Shown here in pieces: positions 59,340-64,000 of a stretch of 64,000 nt of DNA (positions are counted from its first letter, which is position 1; every line of letters begins with the position of its first letter). The notes under the pieces were generated by a model. It was not told the DNA's origin. It saw nothing but the letters and a program-made list of their open reading frames with translations, and did no database searches. Made by a program: the position numbers and the translations under genes. Origin of the DNA: Bin5 sp965204525 (lineage in GTDB: Bacteria > Chloroflexota > Anaerolineae > Caldilineales > Caldilineaceae); NCBI GenBank assembly GCA_965204525.1, contig OZ241994.1, positions 3,906,001 to 3,970,000 on the forward strand. Direction: 5' to 3'.

Positions 59340-60251
59340 TCAAGCCAGACCCCCGTCCACAATCTCGTCCAGCGTCGGATCGTCCGCCTTGGGCAGCCTG
59401 ACGCTGTCCATACTCATCACCGCGTCGATGATGTTCAGCAGAAACCAGGCATCGGTCTCGCCCATCCTGAACACCTCCGGCTTCGCCCGCGCCGTATCGC
59501 GCATGATGCCCAGCCCGTCCCGGTACGGGTCAAATGACACGATCTTCTCCAGCCGCACCCGGAAGCTCTTTCTGTTCCCCTTGAAATAGATATGCTTGGT
59601 CGTGATGCCGAGAATTCCCGAATCGGTATGCTGCATCGAACTGGACGCGACCGAACGGCCGCGAAACGCGCCCGGCCGGATGTAGACCCCCTTGGCCACG
59701 CGAAAACTCACGCCCAGCGATCCCCCTCGAAACTCCCGTTTGGTCACCTCTTCCAGGTAATCGGTACCGCCGAACATCCACAGCAGCTCCTCACTCTTCA
59801 TCAGGTTGAAAGGCGGCCGCACCCGCCGCCGGTCGAAACGCGGCACGACGCCGTGTTCGCTCAGCGCGTTGAGCAGGTTCATCATCCTGAACAGCGTAAA
59901 ATGCCCGCCGCCGTCCAGATGGTGGGCGTTGAGATTGTGCTGCACGCGGTAACGGTTAAGCGCCCGCTTCTCCTCGTTGGAGAGAAAGTGATCATCCATC
60001 GCCGCCTCGACGGCCTGGCCCCAGCCGCGCGCCAGCGTCTCGCCTAACGCCGCACCCGATGTATCAATATAGGCCGCCGCGCCGATCGAGCGCACCTTGT
60101 CAGTCAGTGCGTTGACATCAACCCCGCGCAGCGCCGCATCCACGCAGACCTTTCGGATCATCCCCAACCCTTGCTCATGCGACGCCGCGCACTCCTTATG
60201 CTCCTTGCGCAGGAAACCGGCAGACTTTCCGCAGTACCTGCAATCCCCCAT
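59340..60251 (-). CDS. Zinc-ribbon-containing protein, unknown
   Basis: This 303-residue protein begins with C-R-Y-C-G-K-S-A-G-F-L-R-K-E-H-K-E-C (residues 4-21), a likely C-x2-C/H-x3-C metal site. A predicted helical segment and a beta-rich C-terminal half follow (I-T-T-K-H-I-Y-F-K-G-N-R-K-S-F-R-V-R). The C-terminal region looks like a PH-type fold. AGGAGGGAGAAG precedes the ATG at 60251, and the longer in-frame extension lacks support. The function is unknown; nucleic-acid or membrane association is possible. Confidence 0.6.
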   Translation of the reverse strand: MGDCRYCGKSAGFLRKEHKECAASHEQGLGMIRKVCVDAALRGVDVNALTDKVRSIGAAAYIDTSGAALGETLARGWGQAVEAAMDDHFLSNEEKRALNRYRVQHNLNAHHLDGGGHFTLFRMMNLLNALSEHGVVPRFDRRRVRPPFNLMKSEELLWMFGGTDYLEEVTKREFRGGSLGVSFRVAKGVYIRPGAFRGRSVASSSMQHTDSGILGITTKHIYFKGNRKSFRVRLEKIVSFDPYRDGLGIMRDTARAKPEVFRMGETDAWFLLNIIDAVMSMDSVRLPKADDPTLDEIVDGGLA

Positions 60252-60442
60252 CTTCTCCCTCCTGGCTGTATGGCGCCCGTCTAAGTCCCCGAAAAGCGGC
60301 CCGTCGCGCAGCTGCATGCCCCACTGTTCAGGCAGTGGCGGGGCCTTTTGCACGATGTGAACGCGCATTCTCATTCTTTAGCAAATCGTCAGTAGTCGTT
60401 ATCGGTTTATCCGAAGATCACGCCGAATTTCACGGCAATTTC

Positions 60443-60841
60443 CTAATTCCTCGCGTCCAGTCTGCTCAGCGGACCGGACCACCTCAGAATCTTGCCGTCA
60501 GAAGTCACCAGCTGGTGGCCCTCCATAGCGGTGCCGACGATGATACGGTCGGCCGGGTCGCCGTGCATATCTGGTAGCAGGCCCGCACGAGCCGCGATAC
60601 CGCCATCAACAGGGATCTCGATCAACCCTTGGTCCAGCAGATCGCGACGCCAAACACCCAAGTCAAGGAGAAGGTCAAGTCGACCCTTCTGAACCCGCAT
60701 TCCAACTTCCCAGAAAGTCATGGCAGAGACAGCCGCATTGCCTTCCAGCAGCGCGCGTGCAATTACGCGGCGGGTCTGTGGCCCCAGCCTTAGGTCGCCC
60801 TGTTCCTGCCAGATCAGGACATGCGTATCGAGGAGTATCAA
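60443..60841 (-). CDS. vapC: VapC-type PIN toxin
   Basis: This 132-residue PIN-domain RNase has the N-terminal L-L-D-T-H-V-L-I-W (first Asp), the E in F-W-E-V-G-M-R, and the late D-P-A-D-R-I-I-V-G-T-A, which supply the four acidic residues. The 4-base overlap with the upstream Phd gene marks a classic toxin-antitoxin operon. Confidence 0.9.
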   Translation of the reverse strand: MILLDTHVLIWQEQGDLRLGPQTRRVIARALLEGNAAVSAMTFWEVGMRVQKGRLDLLLDLGVWRRDLLDQGLIEIPVDGGIAARAGLLPDMHGDPADRIIVGTAMEGHQLVTSDGKILRWSGPLSRLDARN

Positions 60842-61119
60842 AACAGTTCCTCGTCTGAATCATCCGTAGCTTCGAACCACTCCGCAGGCATCGGTTCCAC
60901 GATGTCGCCCAGGACTCGGATATTGTCTCGATTGCGACCGAAAGCCAATCTCGTCTTTTCCCGGTACGGCAGTAGCCGTGAAACCGGTTGTCCGTTCTTG
61001 GTGATAACGATCTCTTCACCGCTCTCGGCCACTTCATCCATCAGCTTTAGACATTTGGCCTTGAATTCGGATGCCTTGATGGTGCGAGGACCTGTCGCTG
61101 CATTCCCAACGGTGGGCAT
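60838..61119 (-). CDS. Phd/YefM-type antitoxin (copy B)
   Basis: This 93-residue antitoxin has an N-terminal DNA-binding half (T-I-K-A-S-E-F-K-A-K-C-L-K-L-M-D-E-V) near-identical to the preceding gene and a distinct C-terminal tail that binds the toxin. It overlaps the vapC start by four bases and lies one base after the stop of the preceding antitoxin. Confidence 0.88.
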   Translation of the reverse strand: MPTVGNAATGPRTIKASEFKAKCLKLMDEVAESGEEIVITKNGQPVSRLLPYREKTRLAFGRNRDNIRVLGDIVEPMPAEWFEATDDSDEELF

Positions 61120-61120
61120 T

Positions 61121-61414
61121 TTAAGCTCCCTCTGTAGTTTGATGACTAAAGTCCCGACCTGTCACGGCGTCCCACTCCACATCATTCGGTGCATCGAGGT
61201 CCCCGTGAATCCGAAGAACATCCCGATCGCGCCCAAATGGACTCCGTGGCTTCTCCTGGTACGGCAGCAGCCGCGAAACCGGTTGTCCGTTCTTGGTGAT
61301 AACGATCTCTTCGCCGCTTTCAGCCACTTCATCCATCAGCCTCAAACACTTGGCCTTGAACTCGGATGCCTTTATGGTGCGAGGACCAGTCGCTTTAGCG
61401 CCGTCGGTAGGCAT
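61121..61414 (-). CDS. Phd/YefM-type antitoxin (copy A)
   Basis: This 97-residue antitoxin is a tandem near-duplicate of the next gene over its first 55-60 residues. The C-terminal tail differs completely (D-V-L-R-I-H-G-D-L-D-A-P). It lacks an adjacent toxin of its own and may neutralise another toxin or act as a decoy. GAGGAG precedes the ATG. Confidence 0.8.
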   Translation of the reverse strand: MPTDGAKATGPRTIKASEFKAKCLRLMDEVAESGEEIVITKNGQPVSRLLPYQEKPRSPFGRDRDVLRIHGDLDAPNDVEWDAVTGRDFSHQTTEGA

Positions 61415-61733
61415 GATTCACTCCTCCTGCTGTCTGATGACCACAATTATAACATGGTTATGACCATGGTCACGACGGGCCAGTAACCAGCTTGGCGCAG
61501 CTTCTTAAAGGAATGCGGGACAGCGGCCTCGACCTCTGGGCCGGAACTATCATCGCGGGCGCAGAAGAGCAGCAACCCTGATAAGGATCTCAGCTGGATT
61601 GCCGCTGTTGGCCTTTCCCTGTCCCATGAAACTCTTCGGGCGGGCATATTCTGTTTCTATCGGAAAAATCGGAAGCAAACGTGTGGCAGAATGTTCGGGG
61701 CAGTTCCCTGTCAGAATGAGGGCACAGTCTGGG
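61415..61733. other. Gap between toxin-antitoxin modules
   Basis: About 320 bases have only weak short frames on both strands. A run near 61450-61475 (ATAACATGGTTATGACCATGGTCA) is palindromic and may be an operator for the antitoxin genes. No gene is seen. Confidence 0.4.
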
Positions 61734-62120
61734 CTACCAGAGACGGCGAACGCCGTACTGATCGAAGATTGTTTCTCTAGATACAAGGACCAAGTTGCCG
61801 GACAGCGCCTGCGCAATGAGCATCCTATCGAAGGGATCACGGTGCGGACCCGACAATGACCCCGCCAGCGATGCATCTTCTAAGGATATCGCCAATTCCT
61901 CAAAGCCCTGATCGGCGACTGCGCCGCCAAAGTCGAGTGCGACGGCCGCTGCGTCCGGGAGTTTGCCAAGCCGATACTTGGTCGTGGTTTCCCACGCTGA
62001 TGCCGCGCTTATGAGCACGCCGTTTTCTTCATCTGCAATAGCCCGACGCGCGGGCAGCGACAATCTTCCGCTTCCGGCAAGCCACCACAGAAACGCGTGC
62101 GTGTCGAGCAAGAGCCGCAT
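61734..62120 (-). CDS. vapC: VapC-type PIN toxin (second)
   Basis: This 128-residue PIN toxin has L-L-L-D-T-H-A-F-L-W-W near the start, S-A-A-S-A-W-E-T-T-T-K-Y, and R-D-P-F-D-R-M-L-I-A-Q-A. It is preceded by its Phd-type antitoxin with a 3-base gap, so the pair is coupled. Confidence 0.92.
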   Translation of the reverse strand: MRLLLDTHAFLWWLAGSGRLSLPARRAIADEENGVLISAASAWETTTKYRLGKLPDAAAVALDFGGAVADQGFEELAISLEDASLAGSLSGPHRDPFDRMLIAQALSGNLVLVSRETIFDQYGVRRLW

Positions 62121-62123
62121 TGC

Positions 62124-62354
62124 TCACGACTCCCACGCTGACAACTCTTCCTCCGGCAGAGGGTCAAAGAAGCTGTCATCGACGGCAATACGGCCCTTCC
62201 ATGCGCCAAATCGTCGTTTCCCGCGCGGCTGACAGTCCACGAGACGCGCCACCGGTTTGCCGTTACGGGTAATAACGATCTCTTCACCGGCCTCAACCTG
62301 CGTCAACAGAAGCGGCAGTTGGGTCTGTGCTTCTTGCACATTCACTTCTTGCAT
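62124..62354 (-). CDS. Phd/YefM-type antitoxin (third)
   Basis: This 76-residue antitoxin starts at 62354 (M-Q-E-V-N-V-Q-E-A-Q-T). It keeps the Phd core E-E-I-V-I-T-R-N-G-K-P-V-A-R-L-V, with a tail R-F-G-A-W-K-G-R-I. A longer in-frame start at 62426 gives an unlike N-terminus. It sits just before the second vapC. Confidence 0.88.
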   Translation of the reverse strand: MQEVNVQEAQTQLPLLLTQVEAGEEIVITRNGKPVARLVDCQPRGKRRFGAWKGRIAVDDSFFDPLPEEELSAWES

Positions 62355-62524
62355 AGTCGGCCCACCAGGAGATGTGTCCAGACATAGATTCTGTAATACT
62401 GTGCTTGATGAGTATATGGAATACAATGTCCTGTGTCAACACCTTGCTCCCGTATATTATAGTGGCCATAACGAGTTGCTTCGGATATTGGGCTTCGGCG
62501 TCACCACTGCCAACCCCCATCCCC
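62355..62524. other. Intergenic gap
   Basis: The gap lies between the antitoxin and the kinase-like gene. It is AT-rich near 62400-62470, likely the promoter of the toxin-antitoxin pair. No gene is seen. Confidence 0.3.
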
Positions 62525-63724
62525 CTACCCCCGCAGTGCCTTCACCACACCATACGCCTCCCGCGAAAATGCCGCCAGCGCGCGCCCGCGACCGAACAAC
62601 GGCGTCGGCCCCGGCATGCATTCACCGCCATCCAGGTCATCAACCGCCGTAAGCACACGCTGCAGGCCCACTTCGACCACCTGCCGGCGGCGCTCGTCTT
62701 CCAGGGCCAGCCCGCCGCATGCCAGGATCATCACCAGGAGGTTGGCAAGCGAGTGTTCGCGGTACAGCCGCCAACACGCCTCGAACGTGAACCCCTTAAC
62801 CCCCATCTCAGCGATGATTTCTGTGTACTCTTCCAGCACTTCCCGCTCGATCCGGCGGCGCACCTCCGTCGTAACGCTCCCCACCAGGAAATAAGCCACA
62901 TCAAAAAGTGGGCTCCTCAATCCGCTCACCTGCCAGTCGATGAACGCGATCTCGTCCCCGCCGTCGGCCGCAAAGAAGATATTGTCCAACCGGAAGTCGC
63001 CGTGGCTGAGCGTCTTCGGCCCGGCGGCGATACGAACGATCTGGCTGTCGATGCGCGCAGCGTAGGTCTCGGCCAGACGGCGCATATCGTCCGAGAAAAA
63101 ACCGCCGAACCTTTCGAGCGTGGGCGCAAGGTTCGCCAGATAGACGAGCTGAATCAGCATTCTGCGTCTGGTCGAAAAGGAGTCGGTAAACCTGTTCAGA
63201 GGCGGCTGATCGGTCCTGTTCCAGTAGGCGCCGTGCAGCCTGGCGATCGCGCGGATGGCGCGTCGGGTCTGTTCCGCGCTCGCGCCGTCAAAATGGCTCA
63301 CCGTCTGCCAGCCCCCAAAATCCTCCAGCACCAGGACAAAGCGATCGCTGCCGGCTTCATAATCACCATACAGCAATGCCGGCGACCGCACCGGGGCCTG
63401 GGACGCGATCAACCTGTAAAAGTCGTATTCCCGTCTGTGAAGGCCCAGGCGTTTTCCCAGACGCCGGTTCTTGGCAAGCGGGCTGGGCAGCTTGACGATG
63501 ACGGTTGCCGGAGCGCAGGGACTCTGCTCACCCGGCGCTTTCGCCTCGTCATACCTGAGCCGGCAGCGCACGATCCTGCCCATGAAGCCGACGTCGGAGC
63601 CAATCTCCTCCCGAGCGATCTCCAAGACAGGAAAAAGATCAGACCTGCCGCCCGCCGTCAATGCCTGTTGCATCCACTGGGCGGTAACTTCCTCCGGATC
63701 TCTGGGAATTGGCGGTCTGTTCAT
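62525..63724 (-). CDS. APH/ecdysteroid-kinase-like phosphotransferase
   Basis: This 399-residue protein of the aminoglycoside-phosphotransferase/ecdysteroid-kinase-like superfamily has the catalytic loop L-S-H-G-D-F-R-L-D-N-I-F-F (H-G-D-x4-N) followed by F-I-D-W-Q-V (metal Asp). The lysine-containing strand is T-V-I-V-K-L-P-S. Relatives include eukaryotic-like small-molecule kinases and proteins next to acyl-CoA dehydrogenases. The substrate is unknown. It is followed upstream by rnhA on the same strand. Confidence 0.85.
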   Translation of the reverse strand: MNRPPIPRDPEEVTAQWMQQALTAGGRSDLFPVLEIAREEIGSDVGFMGRIVRCRLRYDEAKAPGEQSPCAPATVIVKLPSPLAKNRRLGKRLGLHRREYDFYRLIASQAPVRSPALLYGDYEAGSDRFVLVLEDFGGWQTVSHFDGASAEQTRRAIRAIARLHGAYWNRTDQPPLNRFTDSFSTRRRMLIQLVYLANLAPTLERFGGFFSDDMRRLAETYAARIDSQIVRIAAGPKTLSHGDFRLDNIFFAADGGDEIAFIDWQVSGLRSPLFDVAYFLVGSVTTEVRRRIEREVLEEYTEIIAEMGVKGFTFEACWRLYREHSLANLLVMILACGGLALEDERRRQVVEVGLQRVLTAVDDLDGGECMPGPTPLFGRGRALAAFSREAYGVVKALRG

Positions 63725-63737
63725 GGCGCTGATTCAC

Positions 63738-64000
63738 CTACGACGCCGTATCGAAAAGCGAACCGGCCGCCCCCCGTTCCGTCCGTTCATACTGTTCATC
63801 GACGGGCAGGTCTGGGCGCGCCAGCGCCCCGGTCGAAAGCTTGTCGCACCGCTCGTTTTCCGGGTCGCCCGCATGACCCTTCACCCACTGGTAGCGCATC
63901 TCGTGCCTGTCACACAGATCCAGCAGCCGCGTCCACAGGTCCGGGTTGACCGCCGGCTCGCCCTTTCTGTTGCGCCGCCAGCCGTTCGCCCGCCACCTGC
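63738..64000 (-). CDS. rnhA: Ribonuclease HI, 3' part
   Basis: A minus-strand frame open to the right edge encodes the last 87 residues of RNase HI, which degrades RNA in RNA-DNA hybrids. It shows N-G-W-R-R-N-R-K-G-E-P-A-V-N-P-D-L-W, then the V-K-G-H-A-G-D-P-E-N-E-R-C-D region with the catalytic-site His and Asp. A tail of about 25 residues follows. The N-terminal part lies outside the window. Its stop is 14 bases before the kinase start. Confidence 0.88.
   Translation of the reverse strand, partial: RWRANGWRRNRKGEPAVNPDLWTRLLDLCDRHEMRYQWVKGHAGDPENERCDKLSTGALARPDLPVDEQYERTERGAAGSLFDTAS

Overview
The window is GC-rich (roughly 60%) bacterial DNA, most likely from a metagenome-derived Chloroflexota of the Anaerolineae/Caldilineales type. 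This rests on combined hints: RNase J, a type I GS-alpha/GS-beta pair, F420 ligase (CofE), plant-like 24-residue LRR proteins, many MFS exporters and sugar-lactonase genes, and simple heptamer-like interspersed repeats. No rRNA or other phylogenetic marker is present, so this is inference.

Layout. 1-3.6 kb: end of a DUF418 membrane protein, a DUF433 antitoxin-like gene, and a compact type II restriction-modification pair (SPPY-class methyltransferase overlapping an XcyI-like endonuclease). 3.7-10.2 kb: a minus-strand sugar operon (Gfo/Idh/MocA oxidoreductase, rhaM mutarotase, amidohydrolase-type lactonase, xylA, xylB, MFS). 10.5-18.2 kb: class III aminotransferase, sulfatase, and a GH32-like protein between two paralogous MFS transporters, preceded by a LolA-like lipid-side protein. 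18.3-26.4 kb: housekeeping genes ftsK, rnj and two glutamine synthetases. 26.8-37.7 kb: molybdopterin oxidoreductase, membrane protein, pepA, aminotransferase, tRNA-Arg(CCG), the coupled yqeB-cofE pair, tsaC and two glycosyltransferases.

37.7-50.5 kb is the accessory surface/secretion region: a 16-C homopolymer just upstream of a TATAAT hexamer in front of a secreted seven-FN3 protein, a decayed solute-binding-protein copy, a 1306-residue LRR/serine protease/SH3b/PsbP-like protein, a second LRR protein, an orphan solute-binding lipoprotein, and a large TIM-barrel protein with carboxypeptidase-regulatory-like domains. 50.9-53.2 kb carries moxR-DUF58.

53.7-56.3 kb is a scar of a type III-B CRISPR-Cas locus: a 5' fragment of cmr1 fused to a single CRISPR-repeat-like sequence, two orphan gene pieces, and an ISAs1-family element without target duplication. 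56.4-64 kb holds a GAF-domain remnant, a LacI regulator, rph, two uncharacterised proteins, a VapC/Phd toxin-antitoxin cluster with tandem near-duplicate antitoxins, an APH-like kinase and the 3' end of rnhA.

Two families of short degenerate interspersed repeats (purine-arm/pyrimidine-arm elements built on TCACTCC, and CAGTGGTCAGT-like elements) recur at gene borders. The first is also found in frame inside several otherwise conserved proteins.
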